A stretch of 64,000 bases of DNA from Trematomus loennbergii (GCA_012861695.1 JAAOOA010000443.1:272001-336000); one strand, 5' to 3'; counted from the first letter of the stretch, positions 33,401 through 46,403 are shown. Numbers and translations are program-made. Notes: generated by a model not told the origin, from the sequence alone.

Positions 33401-36160
33401 TCTATCGTTTTGAGGCGATGAACCCAGCTCCTCTCCGCCGCCCGTCTCTGTGCCGTGGTCCAGCTCCCGCTGCTCTCCAAGCCCAAAGACTGGAGGTTAA
33501 AATGAAGGTAGAGAACGCTCGTACCGTCACCACTGTTGATTATATAAATGTTGTTTTATCCTGAGGCTGATTTCATTCCGCGTCTCCCCCACATAGAGCT
33601 TGTGGCGGCCCTGCACCTGACGGCGTAAACCGCGTTCTTGGTTGTAGGTTGCAGGGCCAGCCCGAGGTTAGCTCCGAGCTTTGAGAAGGGGTTACAAATG
33701 TGGGGGAGGCAGATGAAACCAACCTCAGACATTCGAGGTGCCTCCCTAGCCCGAACACTGTTATCATTTAGCTTAGTGTGGACTAACAGGTCTTTCAGGT
33801 TCTTGTTCCTGTGGTAGGCGGAGATCAGCCGACACTCCCTCAGCGCGTCGCAGTCCGCCCTCGCCCCCGCGAAGTTGGCTTTGAGGCCACTGAGGAGGCT
33901 TCCCAGGCTGCTGGAGTAGGTAGTTATCAGCGGGATGAGGGCAGGACCGAACGGCCCAGTGGAGGTGTCCTGATATCTCTCAGTAAAGGTACGGCCGACC
34001 TCCGCCTTGACGGATCTCAGGAAGCGCCTTGAATAGCCCCGCGGCCTCAGCACCCTGAAGAGGGTCCAGGTATAGCCTCCTACCCATCCTTCGCGAAGGT
34101 ACAGATCCTGTGGAAGCGGATCAGCTGGGATTTGATTAAGCCTCTGTACGTATTTGGGTGGTAGCTGGTCCTGGAGGAGTGCATATCGGTCCATGTTTTA
34201 AAAAACACTTTGGTGGACAGTGTTTTGGTCAGGTCGCTGGATTCACGGAAGAAGACGCAGGTGTCCAGGAACTCTACTGTGAGGGGTTGAAGGTGTATGT
34301 TTGAGTGTTCTTTTAGGGTGATGAGAGTGAGTGTGTCCATGAAAGTCGTGAAGTCGTCGGTGGAGTGGTGCCATAGGCCGAAGATGTCATCCAGGTACCG
34401 GACATAAAGGAGGGGTTTGAGGGTGAGCTGATGAAGGCCGTTTCCTCCCAGTGGGCCAGGTAAATATCTGCATATGCCGGAGCATACTTGCGGCCCATAG
34501 CACAGCCGCACAGCTGGAGGTACTGGTTACTGTTGAAAACAAAATCATTCCAGGTGAGGGTGAGGTAGAGTAACTGGATGATGTGACTGTCGGGTCCAGC
34601 TGGGTTGGGGTATTTATTGAAGGTGTGTTGAAGGGCAGAGAGGCCAAGTGGAGTTTCTATATTGGTGTATAAGGAGTCTATCGAAAGAAGAAAAGAAGGG
34701 TGTGACTGGGAATGGGGAGGTTTTTTATTTTATTTACAAAATGATAGGTGTCCTGGATGTAGCTAGGGTGGAGTTTGGAGAGGGGATTGATGAAGTGATC
34801 TATGTATTCTGTGATGTTGTAGGTTTCAGACCAGAGGGGACCGTCCACGTCTCCACAGGCTTGTGGATCTTGGGGAGCAGGTAGAAGAGACGGGGCCTGG
34901 GCTCCTCCGGACCATCCAGATATTGTCTTTTGTGATGGATTTGTTTCTGTATAGTGTTTCTGTAATGTTCCTAATAGTGTTGTGTTTCTAATTGTAGTGA
35001 GTGTGTCAGTGGTCTGTAATATGTGTTGTTATTTAATTGTCTATGTGCTTCTAATATGAATTGTCCCTATCCTGTATGACTATTTGGCCCCCCTTGTCTG
35101 CTGGTTTAATGACTATGTGTTGGCTGTTACCTAATGTTTTAATAATATTTCTATGTTCCTGACTAATGTTGGGTGTACTCTGTGGAAGGGGGCGCCAATG
35201 TCTGAGTGTGTCAAGGTTCTTATTGATGAGTTGTGTTATTTCAGGTGTTAATGTGTCAGTGTATGGTTCCCAGGTGGACGGTCCGGTGAACGGGACAGGC
35301 TCCCGCCCCTGGTTGTTTGAGCTCCGGGAACCAGGTGCTGGCGCGGAGACCCGGTAGGTTGAGAGGTGGATGCCTCAGATGTTGGGCTTGAGGTCATTCT
35401 GACTTTCATAGAGCCCTTATTCATCATTGGTAGAGTTAACATCCACTTCAATGCTCTTGGTGGCTTCACAGGGCTCTGCGACAAACAACTCTGGGTCCCT
35501 CTGCTGGTGGTGTGGTGGATCTGAGGGTGAAAAGGATGAAATGGTGTGACTGCATGGCAGAGCGACATTGCTGAACAACTGTGTCTGCTCTGAGAGGTTG
35601 TCTGTAGTCTGGGGAGTGGGTGAGGAAGGAGGGGAAACGGAGGGGCAGGCCAAGGATCCGGCCCGGGTTCTCCCCAAACGGTCGAGCACCCTCTGAGAGA
35701 GTGGATGGATTTCTACCTGTACTCACCGTCTGGGGTTACGCTGAGGTAGTGGGGTCCGGATTGTCATTAGGGGAAGATGGTTTTATGAAAGCTGTTAACC
35801 GGTTGACTTTGGTCATCATTCCCTGTGGAAAAGTGATTTGCTGAGTGTGTTATTGAGGATTTCTACGTGATGAATGGCCTGAAATAATCTGAAGTATCTT
35901 CAGTTTGTGTCGCTGTGTTGGATGGGTGTTAGCCACTAGGGGGAGAGCAGCGGGAGGGTTACTTTGAAAACTCCGCTGCCTCCCCCCTCTAGGGGCTTGA
36001 GTCAGTGCTGTGTATCTGTTAGTCATGCTATAATCATGATGCTGCGGAGTCAGAGGATCTCTGGAAGGGAATCCCAGCTGATACCTGCAACCACAGGGCG
36101 GAGAGTGTGTACGCCCAGCGGAAGGCACAGAGGAGGGCCCAGACAGGTGGCGTAAAAACA
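33372..36160 (-). pseudogene. Penelope-like retroelement: RT plus GIY-YIG endonuclease, decayed
   Basis: Minus strand, N- to C-terminal. About 35040-35235 has HIVIKPADKGGQIVIQD, the KPADKGG motif of Penelope RTs. About 34860-34900 has RLFYLLPKIHKP. About 34440-34510 has MGRKYAPAYADIYLAHWE. 34400-34420 has YVRYLDDIF, the catalytic YxDD. 34080-34350 has the thumb region with EFLDTCVFF. 33556-33660 has YAVRC, then in another frame KLYVGETRNEISLR, the GIY-YIG endonuclease core. 33375-33500 has RSWVHRLKTIDPTGLNE. Known: Penelope-like elements combine exactly these domains. Several frameshifts and stops make it inactive as read. The N-terminal third (about 35250-36160) is Ser/Pro/Thr-rich, without a recognised domain. 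Confidence 0.88.
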
Positions 36161-36880
36161 ATGGCGGCGATGGGACACTGTAGTGAAAACAATGTATAAC
36201 AGAAGGGTTATAGGCATACTCGCCAACTCTCCCGATTTTCGCGGGAGACTCCCGATTTCATTGCCCTCTCCCGGTTTCCTCCCGGGTCATATTTCTCCGC
36301 ATTTCTCCCGATTTCTGACAAAATCAGATTACTCACGACTGTTTCCACTCAGACTTTAATACAGCTACACCATTGTTTGGTTTCCATGGTTGCGCGCCTC
36401 TTTAGCAGCTGCGCGCAACTCAAAGTCTGAGAGGGTGAGGAAGATAGTCACAGAAAACTGAACAAGAATCGACAACTCGACCCCTGCTCACTCCTTTCCT
36501 GTAATACAGGTCCAGCCCACACATATGCTCCATGGTGCTACAGGCCGCAAGGCAGTGCACTTACAACTACAATAAGCATGTTAATGTTATACAGCTCCGG
36601 CGATCCACTAGCTAAAAAAAAATGTATACAGAATGAATATATAAAATATAAAAGACAGAGTGAGAGGAAGGAAATACTAAGAACAATATACGCAGAGATA
36701 TTCCATAAAGTTGACTCAGTCATCATCACATGTGAATAAAAGCATCTTTGGGATATTTATTATTATGGCTTCCAAGCAATTTGACAATGGCATGCAAATG
36801 AATTTGGCAGAAGCTGTACGTTTTGTTCTTTCATTGCATGTTAATGTTCAAATTGCTGCAATCTGCAATCTGTTTATTCC
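36161..36880. other. DNA-transposon-like fragment, no gene
   Basis: GGCATACTCGCCAACTCTCCCGATTTTCGCGGGAG at 36212-36246 is the start of a common fish repeat with CTCCCG palindromes. 36560-36880 is AT-rich without recognised content. Confidence 0.45.
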
Positions 36881-38912
36881 CCTTTCCGGAATGGATTAAG
36901 GCTCTCCCTCGCCCTCCCTTCGGCAAATCAGACCACATCTCACTGCTGCTGCTGCCTGCGTACAAGCAGAAACTTAAAAGGGACAGACCGATTACAAAGA
37001 CAGTACAGCGATGGAGCGAGGAGTCAGATTCAGCACTGCAGGATTGCTTTGCATCTACGGATTGGAGTGTGTTTGAGGACAAAACATCAACAAAGGAGCA
37101 GCGGGGGTGCTGTGGAGTGTCTGCATGCGCATCTCTCCCAGATGAGCTGAACAGTTTTTTTGCACGCTTTGAGAGCAGCCAGGCTGTGGAGGTACAGAGG
37201 GACCAGGAGCTACACTGCCCTTTTGTTTTAAACAGGGCAGATGTGTGTATAATCCTTTAAAAGGGTTAACCCACAAGGCTCCTGGACCTGATGGCATCCC
37301 TGGCCGTGTTCTCAGGGTGTGTGCAGTTCAGCTGGCAGAGGTGTTCACAGACATCTTCAACAGGTCCCTGCTGCAGTCTGTAGTCCCCCACATGCTTCAA
37401 ACATTCCACTATCGTTCCTGTCCCCAAAAAGACAATAATCACCTGCCCCAACGACTACCGCCCAGTAGCACTCACCTCCACCATAATGAAGTGCTTTGAG
37501 CGGTTAGTCAAATCATTCATCACCTCCTCCCTCCCTGAATCTCTGGACCCCCTGCAGTTTGCCTACAGAGCAAACAGGTCCACAGACGACGCCATAGCCC
37601 TCACCCTCCACACTGCCCTCTCACACCTGGACCCGAAGAACAGGAACACATATGTGAGAATGCTGTTCATTGACTACAGTTCAGCATTCAATACCATTGT
37701 GCCCTCCAAGCTGGCCATCAAGCTCAGAGACCTCGGGCTCAACAGCGCCCTCTGTGAGTGGATCCTGAACTTCTTGCCGGGCAGACCCCAGGCAGTGCGG
37801 GTGGGAAGCATCACATCCTCCACCCTGATCCTCAACACCGGAGCCCCTCAAGGCTGCGTGCTCAGCCCTCTCCTCTACTCCCTGTTCACTCACGACTGCG
37901 TGGCCACACACAGCTCCAACACCATCGTGAAGTTTGCTGATGACACGACCGTCATCGCCAGATCACAGACGATGACGAGACGGCGTACAGAGAGGAGGTC
38001 GAAAACCTGACATCTTGGGGCCAGGATAACAACCTCCATCTCAACATCAGCAAAACCAAGGAGCTGATTGTGGATTACAGAAGCAGCAAGGAGAGGGACA
38101 CGCCCCCATCGCCATCAATGGGACTACGGTGGAGAGAGTCAGTAGCTTCAGGTTCCTTGGGGTCCACATCACCGAGGACCTGACATGGTCTCTTCACACC
38201 ACCACCATCACCAAGAAAGCTCGAAGCGGCTCTTCTTCCTTCGCAGGCTGAGGAGGTTCAAAATGGATTCCAGGATACTCTGCAACTTCTACAGGTGCAC
38301 CATAGAGAGCATCCTGACCTTCTACAGGTGCACGATAGAGAGTATCCTGACTGGCTGCATCACGGCCTGGTACGGCAGCTGCACCGACCTCGATCGTAAG
38401 GCTTTACAGAGGGTGGTGAAAACTGCACAGCACATCACCAGGACGGAGCTGCCATCCATGGAGGACCTTTACTCCCAGCGGCTCAGGAAGAAATCACTAC
38501 GGATTATCAAAGACCCCATCACCCCAGCCACAAACTGTTCTTTCTGTTGCCGTCTGGCAGACGTTACCTCAGCATCCTGGCAAGGACAAGAAGATTCGGA
38601 GACAGTTGCTTCCCGCGGGCGTGAGACTGTTAAAAATTGAACTGTTGAAACAACTTCAAAACATTCATCTGCTACTCAGTAATATGTATCTAATATCTAA
38701 TATATATCATTCCAATAACTTGTATATAGACTCGTACTGCACTATTCCACATCTCACTTTATTTTATAACTATTTTTCTTTTTGTATTGCTCTTGCTATC
38801 TGTATTGTTATTATGTTGCATTGTTGGAGAAGCCTGTGACATAAGATTTTCAACTACATAATTACTCTGTAGTTATGTCAGATTGACAATAAAGAACCTT
38901 GAACCTTGAACC
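36881..38912 (+). pseudogene. L2-type LINE, 5'-truncated and frameshifted
   Basis: The plus strand carries, in order: a linker (PPFGKSDHISLLLLPAYKQK, 36910-36970); RT entry THKAPGPDGIPGRVLRVC (37270-37325); [20 protein letters not shown] then [12 protein letters not shown] (37500-37600); [13 protein letters not shown] (37660-37700); [16 protein letters not shown] (37840-37890); FADDTTVI (37933-37956); and a C-terminal domain to 38637. Several frame changes occur (near 37245, 37410, 37960 and 38095). A 33-base in-frame duplication encodes FYRCTIESILT twice at 38287-38353. The 3' UTR ends in GACAATAAAG and TTGAACCTTGAACC, the L2 tail. EN is missing. Confidence 0.92.
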
Positions 38913-39029
38913 TATTGAGCAACAACCGCCACGCCTTCAGCTGAAAGTCAAACTCTCTCAGGTTGCAGTCGAGAAAAGTGTCTCTCTGTGTCTCTCCGTG
39001 TCTCTCTGTGTCTCTCCGTGTCTCTCTGT

Positions 39030-39169
39030 GTCTCTCTGAAGAAGAATCAACGATCTCAGGTTTTTCTCAACAAACAGCAGAATCTCTGGTGAGTTTCCTA
39101 CAAATCTCAAACAGACTGAATACTTCTGTTAGAACCACATCTGATTTAAAGAAATCGCAAAGTAGGACT
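39030..39169 (+). repeat. segmental duplication copy 2, left part
   Basis: CTCTGAAGAAGAATCAACGA to AAAGTAGGACT matches 24262-24405, including the donor ATCTCTG|GTGAGT. It is cut at GGACT by the composite insertion and resumes at 44208. Confidence 0.85.
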
Positions 39170-39182
39170 CAGTGTATATAGG

Positions 39183-39460
39183 TATAAAATATGTAAAATA
39201 TAAACACACACGGGTTAGTAGGCACACGGGGAGGGAAAATATTTTAAAGTAAAGTCACCAAGTGTTCAAGAGGGGGGGTGCAGACGAGACATGGGACACG
39301 CCTCGGATGATGTTTAAAATACTTTATTAAAGGCTTATTTCAGGGCGTTTCCCTGCGGGGGGCTCCAACATCCATTTACAATAAAATGGAAAGTAATAAC
39401 TAGAATATAAATAATAGATAAAATATATAAAAATATATAAAATGGTGGTAATAATAATAA
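39183..39460. repeat. Penelope non-coding fragment
   Basis: Matches 32521-32800: ACACACGGGTTAGTAGGCAC, GAGACATGGGACACGCCTCG, GATGATGTTTAAAATACTTT. Truncated on both sides. Confidence 0.8.
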
Positions 39461-39694
39461 ACAAGTAGTTGTTGGCTGCCTACCTGCCTGGTTTACTGTG
39501 TTAGCTTGTCCTAACTTGACCTAGCTTGACCTAGCTTGTCGCTTATTCTTCCTTGTTTTCTTGTAGGTTGTTTTCGTTGGTTACCCTCTGCAATGTATTT
39601 TCCTTTAAGTTATTATTTCATATTTGTGGGTTTATCTCGTTTTAAAACTGCTTATTTTTGTATATCTCTTTAAGAGTTTAAGATTGCCATGTCA

Positions 39695-40012
<318 letters not shown>

Positions 40013-43000
40013 ATTCAATTCAATAAGCTTTATTGGCATGAATGTCAGGTGAACAATATTGCCAAAGCGTCAAGGATAATACAATTCAATAAAATTGATA
40101 AAAATACAAATACAATTAATTCATTAAACAATTTACAACAATATATTATTACAAAAGCGCAAGTATGAAATGTAAAAAGAAAGAAAGAAAAGAGAGCCAT
40201 GAAGTAGAGGAGTAATCAGAGTGAGCTGTGAGGAACAGCTGTTATGTGTTGTTGCTGTCTCTGAGGCTGTGACATGCGCTCACATATTTCGCTGCTTCTA
40301 TGCTGCTGGCACTATTTTCTCCAAGTACATGTTGCATTTTATTCTGGTCAGACAGTGATTCAACATCTTGGAGTTTACATGTTATCTTTGTAAAGAACTT
40401 TGTTCTAATATCTTGGTATGTTTGACAGTGCAGCAGGAAGTGTTGTTCTGTCTCCACCTGTCTCTGTGGACAGAGCTGACACAGCCTCTCTTCTCTAGGC
40501 AGCCAGGTCTGCCTGTGTCGGCCAGTCTCTACGGCCAGGCTGTGGTCACTGAGTCTGTACATTGTTAATGTCTTCCTCAGTTTGGATCAGTCACGGCGGT
40601 CAGATAGTTTGCCACCGTGTACTGTCTGTTTAGAGCCAAATAGCATTGAAGTTTGTTTTGGGTTTGCGTGGTACATGTCCAATAGTTGATGTAATTTTCT
40701 TTTGCTTTAGCTATGATTTGGTTGGGCCAGATTGTGTGAGGGCTGTCCTGAGGCCTTGTCCTGTTAGAGGGGTGAGCCTCAGGACCAGCTGGTTGAGGGG
40801 ACTCCTCTCTATGTTCTCCTCTTGGCAATGGAGGGCTTTGTAATGGTAGGAGTTGGGATCACTGGTTTTTAGGTGGTTGTAGAATTTGACTGCTCTTTTT
40901 TGTATCCTAATTACAAGGGGGAATTGGCCTAGCTCAGCTCGGCATCCATTGTTGGGGTGTTCCTGTGGACTCTCAGGATGCTCTTGCATATCTCCGCATG
41001 TAGGGTTTCTATTGGGTGTTTGTCCCATTTATCAAAGTCTTGATTTCCAAGGGGACCCCACACTTCGCTACCATACAGTATGATTGGTTCTATTATTGAA
41101 TTGAATATTTTGAGCCAGATTCTAACAGGTATATCTATATTTGAAGACTTTTTGATAGCATAGAAAGCCTTTCTTCCTTTGTCTCTGAGATCATTAATGG
41201 CCAGATTGAAATTTCCTGTTGAAGTAATTTTGAGTCCCAAATATGTGTAGCTGTGTGTGTGTTCTATGTCAGTGGAGCCCAGTAAGAAGCGGTGTGGGTT
41301 TCCCTGACCCCTGGGTCGTTTCTGGAAGACCATAATCCTGGTCTTTTCCAGATGAACTGTCAGGGCCCAGGTCTGACAGAAGCTTTGCAGATGAACTGTC
41401 AGGGCCCAGGTCTGACAGAAGCTTTGCAGATGAACTGTCAGGGCCCAGGTCTGACAGAAGCTTTGCAGATGATCCATTTGCTGTTGTAATGCCTCCTTAG
41501 ATGGAGCTAGCAATATTAGATCATCTGCAAACAGGAGGCATTTAATTTGTGTGAGTCCAGATATCGGATTGTTCTAATGATTTAGCCAATTGATCAATAT
41601 AAATGTTAAATAGGGTGGGGCTGAGACTGCAGCCCTGTTTCACCCCTCTACTTTGGGGGAAGAAATCTGTTTCCATATTGACCATTTTCACAGCACATTT
41701 ATTTTGTATACATTGTTTTAATGATATCATATGTTTTCCCCCCTACACCGTTTTCAATCAACTTCAGGAACAGACCGTTATGCCAAATTGAGTCGAATGC
41801 TTTTTTGAAATCTACAAAACAAGAGAAAATCTTCTTATTTTGGTGGACATGTTTATGAATGAGGGTGTGGAGGGTATATATATGGTCTGTAGTCCGATGG
41901 TGTAAATCCAATCTGACTCTTGCTCAGGACATTATGTTCACTGAGGAAGTCTTGCAGTCGGCTGTTTAGGATGCTGCAGAATAACTTCCCCAGGTTGCTG
42001 CTGACACATATGCCTCGGTAATTGTTTGGGTCAAATTTATTTCCATTTTTAAATATTGGTGTGATGATTCCTTTGCTCCAGATGTCAGGGAAATGTCCAA
42101 TGCTCAGAACCAGGTTGAATAGTTTCAACATGGCAGTGTTGAACTTATGGCTGCTAAATTTCAGCATTTCATTTAAAATGCCATCAGGACCGCTGGCCTT
42201 CCTTGGTTGTAAGGCCTGGGTTTTAGCCAGGAGCTCTTCCTCAGTAATGTTATAGTCTAAAGGGTTCTGGTTGTCTTTAACGACTGATTCTAGAATGTGT
42301 AGTTTGTTGAGGAGATCATTTTGGGCCGAATTCAGTGTAACGCTACTATACAGGTTTTCAAAGTGTGTTTTCCAAATGTCCCCATTTTGAATAGCCAGTT
42401 CTTCCTTGTGTGGTTTGCTGAAAGAGTGCCATCTCTTCCAGAAATGATTTGAGTCAATGGACTCTTCAATGATTTCAAGTTGGTGCTGCGCATGTTGCTC
42501 CCTTTTAGTTCTGAGTGTTCTTCTGTATAGTTTCAGTGTTTCCCAATATTGGAGGCGAAGCTCAGGATTGTCAGGTTGTCTGTGTTTTTGATTTGATAAA
42601 CTTCTGAGGGTTTTTCTCAGATGTCTGCAGTCTGTATCAAACCACTTTTCATTGGCTGACTTTTTTGATTTATGATATTGTGGTTTTTTCAGATTGGATA
42701 AATCTGCCACATTGTCAAAGATGCTGTTAATGTCCCATACAGCCTGATTCAGGCCATCATTACTGTGGGGATATGGGGTGGATAGAAAATGTCTAATTGG
42801 GATTGAATTGTTTGATGTCTGATTGCTTTCTGGTAGTCGTCCTTGCTATTGTTTGTCCATCTATAAGGTTGTTTTGTATAGTTCAGTTTACTGGGTTCTG
42901 CTGCGTGAGGGTCTGTTACTGTCTTTTTAATGTAGAGTGTAATTTTACTATGATCAGATAAGGGTGTTAGGGGGCTGACTGTGAATGCCCTCAGACAGAA

Positions 43001-43743
43001 GGGGTCGAGGTCTGTGATGCTATAATCTACTGAGCTATTGCCAAGAAGAGAGCTGTGTGTGTAGTGACCAAAGGAGTCCCCTCGAAGCCGACCGTTAACA
43101 ATGTACAGGCCCTGTTCGGCACAGCTGCAGTAGTTGCTGCCCGCTTTTGTTGACAGTTTTGTCAAAGTTGTTCCTGTGGGGATGAAGGGAGGGGAGTGCT
43201 GATTTGGCCAGGTATATGTTTGTCTCCCTGTGGGCTAATAGAATCTGGTTCTATACCTGTCCTGGCATTAAGGTCCCCACAGATCAGTACACTTCCCTGG
43301 GCCTGGTACTGATTGATCTCATCTTCAAGAATGGAGAAACTATTTTCACTATAATAAGGTGATTCTGATGGGGGGATATATGCTGTACACATGAATATGT
43401 CTTTATGGCGACCACCTCTCTTTTTATTTTGAGCCAAATAGAAAATTCGCCTTTTTGATGAATTCTATTGAGTGTACAAGTGTTCCTTGTACCAAATCAG
43501 CATTCCTCCTGAATCCCTGCCCTGGGTTACTCCTTTGAGTTTGGTGGATGGGAACACTATCTCTCTATAGCCTAAGGGACAACCAGTGGAAATGTCTCCT
43601 CTACTCCAGGTCTCCTGTAAAACAATCACATCTGCATCTCCTAACTCTTTGGTGAAGTCTGGGGTCCTGCTCTTCAGGCCAAAAGCAGAGGACCTCAGAC
43701 CCTGGACATTCCAACATGAAATAATAAATGATTTAGATTGCAT
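40013..43743 (-). pseudogene. non-LTR retrotransposon, I/Nimb-like, near full ORF2, decayed
   Basis: The minus strand encodes an APE endonuclease: SKSFIISCWNVQGLRSSAFG (43680-43740), VIVLQETWSRGD, LICGDLNARTG (43250-43285) and PLSDHSKITLYI. A long RT follows: RKASGPDGILNEMLKFSSHK (about 42190), NYRGICVSSNLGKLFCSI, FSCFVDFKKAFDSIWHNGL, SRGVKQGCSLSPTLFNIYID. The C-terminal domain has zinc-knuckle CQLCPQRQVETEQHFLLHC (about 40430-40485). The FADD-equivalent is disturbed by frameshifts near 41520-41560. At least six frame changes are needed. The 3' end is CTTTGGCAATATTGTTCACC..AATAAAGCTTATTGAATTGAATTG. Clade assignment by motif flavour only. Confidence 0.85.
41343..41471. repeat. in-frame 39-bp triplication inside LINE ORF2
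   Basis: AGATGAACTGTCAGGGCCCA.. occurs three times with period 39 at about 41350, 41389 and 41428. On the minus strand this encodes LQSFCQTWALTVH three times in a row, keeping frame. Confidence 0.97.
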
Positions 43744-44207
43744 TTAACTTAAAACAGAGAAAGATTCAGAGCATTCAACATTAAAATGATAAACTCCCAC
43801 ATCTCTGGTTGTCAATAAATAGGTTAATTTAAGAACACATTAGATATATGGGATTTCAATATACGTTAGGATGAGCACCAACGGTCAAACATTTTTTTCC
43901 CCTCCCAGAGCTACCAGCGCAGCGCCCCCAGACCGCCTATGTCGCCTATGCCAAAAATCGGCCCTGCCTAGTACATACAGTGGCAATGTCTCAAGATTTA
44001 GCAAAAATACACCTTTATTGAACATACAGTAACACAAATACTACAAATCCACAACAACAATCAAAAATGAAAAAGGGTCGCCAATTATTATTATTTTTAA
44101 TAAAAAGTAAAAAACAAATTTTTTTGGGTACCTGGCTGGCGCCCCCTAGCACGCATATTTCAGCAGCGGCGCTGCGCCGCCACTATTTGTATATAGGGGA
44201 AACACTG

Positions 44208-45950
44208 GGACTAGTCTTTAAGGAAAACCAGAACTAGGATCTCGTCTAACGTCATTCAATTTGTCTTTTTACTTGTATATTGTATGTTTTTGATTGTTTA
44301 TTGGTGCTGGTACATTTTCTGTATTGTTTACCTGCTTGGGGACTGCGGACGTACATTGCATTTTATACAGATACAGATCATACTTCTTTCTGAAATCTTC
44401 CAGTTGCTTCTTTTTTGTTGGCCGTTAACATTTAACTTTTGGTGATATTACTTTGATATTATGTCAACAATACTTTTGATAACTCTCTACTTATTTCCAG
44501 TGGTGCAGGGTTTTTGATCAATGTCGTGGAACAAAATGTAAAGAAATCAAGGACAAAGGAAGTGCCAAAATGCTGAATCATTTGCTGGTTTTAGAACTCA
44601 TTCCTGCGCCACCTTTTGGCATTTACTGTCTGATATTCAAGAAGACGTTCACCTTGTTCTTACATAAAGTAACAGAAACTGAGACGGTGAGGAGGATCAG
44701 ACAACAAGTATTCAGAGTCTTTACTTCAGTAAACGTACCAATACGATTAATATCAAAGACTCCTTTCACAAGTAAATGCATTTTAAACCACACTTAATCT
44801 CACTTTTAAAGTATCAAAGTAAGGGTACTAATGTTCCAGGAAAATGGATTCCATATGTGCTATATTATAATATATGACATTGATTGTTAAGCCCCGAGCC
44901 TGTTTTTCATGTTTCAGGCTCGAAAATGACATGCCCAAAACAAATGACTACAACTTCACTTCTAAAAGGGTTATATGAATAATTTCTTTTATCAAAGCAA
45001 GGTTACATCTGTGAGTTGGATGTAGAAGTGTCAGAATCAATATAGATTTTTCTCAGTCAGAGTAAATTCAGATGGAACATAGTAAAAAAAGGTAAATTCT
45101 TACCTCCGCCTACAAAAAACCCATTACTTATAGTGAAAACCACCCTTGGATGATGGGTTAGTAGACTAAAAGCTTTAGGAATCCAAACTATAACATATAA
45201 TAAGTACCCTGTATCAAGATTGAGGCAAAACAAGTTAAATTTGACCTTTTTAGAGAGATTTAGCAAAAAAAGTTCCAGGCGGAATAGGCTTTCGGCACAT
45301 TTGGGTATATCTGGTTCCATCAGTGCCATTTGACCTTTTTCAGGTACCAGACTATAAAAATGATGTATTACATTGAATTATCACCATAGGTATTCATTCC
45401 ATTCAAAGAAAAAAAATTAAAATTAATTTTTTTTATAAAAAATTAAAAATTAAAAAAAAACTTTTTTTTTTTTTTATTTGTGGAAAAAAAAAGACCCGCC
45501 GATGGGGGCGTTGGGGCTTAACAGGTTAATATTGTTGTAACAATTAGCATTTGAGGCTGCTTCCTCCTTCAATGCATTAAGTGAAGCAGAGCAGGAGGAG
45601 ACTTGCTGTCTGTCAGACTAACTCTACCAAAGATGGACGACTTGCTGTTGTTGCCCATATAAGCTGTGGACAGCCGGCAGTCAGGGCGCTGAATCGGTGC
45701 CAGGTGCCACGCATCTCTTATGCTTGCAAACTGTTGTCTGTTAACCTGGTTAACTCTTTGTTCTGGACATTGTGTGTAGTCATGTGTTTATCATTAGACT
45801 GGGCCAACACTTTTACTTTGACCCTGCTCAGAGAGCTTTATGCTGATGTCCCTGCAGTAAGTGCTGTTTTGGCTGTTTGGTCCTTAATTGTTTAACCACT
45901 AGATTCAGTGAGGTTTAGTGAGCTTAATATTCATCAAACTTATCTACCAG
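44208..45950 (+). repeat. segmental duplication copy 2, right part
   Basis: Continues from 39169: GGACTAGTCTTTAAGGAAAA onward matches 24401-25460, with an insertion at 44891-45525. After 45760 both copies carry GTCATGTGTTTATCATTAGA and GAGAGCTTTATGCTGATGTC. No hisat-like coding exon follows, so only the upstream part was copied or survives. Confidence 0.85.
44891..45525. mobile_element. piggyBac-like TTAA insertion with known empty site
   Basis: TTAA at 44887-44890 and 45526-45529; the matching place at 25069-25072 has a single TTAA. The right end reads GGGGCTTAACAGG. The left end starts GCCCCGAGCC, so the expected CCTGTTAA is missing at the left. Interior related to 1327-2490 in reverse orientation. 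Confidence 0.9.
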
Positions 45951-45951
45951 C

Positions 45952-46403
45952 AGTGTTTCCCATACATTGATTTATTTGTGGCGGGAAATTATTATTATTA
46001 TTTTTTTTTTTGGTGGTCTAATGGATAGTGAGGTGGGCTGATGATTGGAAGGTTGCGAGTTCAAATCCTGCCTGGAACACCACTACTAGTGTGCCCTTGA
46101 GTAAGGCACTTTGCCCTCGGTTACTCGAGGGAGAATGTCCCTGTAATTGGTCATTGTAAGTCGCTTTGGAATAAGGCGTCTGCTAAATGCCTAAATTGTA
46201 AATTATATTTTTGGGAGAATAAACCCCACAGATCCTCAACTCCGGTGTGTCTTACTCATTAACAACGCAACACAGAGCAACAAGAACGTTGTCTACAGTT
46301 GCCATGAACTCGCATGTATTATCTTTTCTTGCCGGGGGGGGGGGGGTGCGTGCGGTGCGGTGCGGTGCCCCCACAAATAGAATCAAATTCTGTGGGATAC
46401 TGA
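45952..46403. mobile_element. hAT MITE with nested SINE
   Basis: The left end CAGTGTTTCCCATACATTGA and the right end (reverse) CAGTATCCCACAGAATTTGA then TTCTATTTGTGG are imperfect inverted repeats. ACCAG flanks both sides. The SINE at 46011 interrupts it. A poly-G run and TGCGG repeats lie at 46336-46370. Confidence 0.65.
46011..46200 (+). mobile_element. tRNA-derived SINE
   Basis: The head has an RNA polymerase III A box (TGGTCTAATGG, 46014) and B box (GAGTTCAAATCC, 46048-46059). The tail has GTAAGTCGCTTTGG..AAGGCGTCTGCTAAATG, the widespread fish SINE/LINE tail. Fragments of that tail in reverse also occur near 11700, 56740 and 61660. Confidence 0.85.

Noticed and set aside
46011..46083. 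A functional tRNA gene
   Set aside because: A and B boxes are present, but the acceptor stem does not close and a SINE tail follows, so it is a SINE head.
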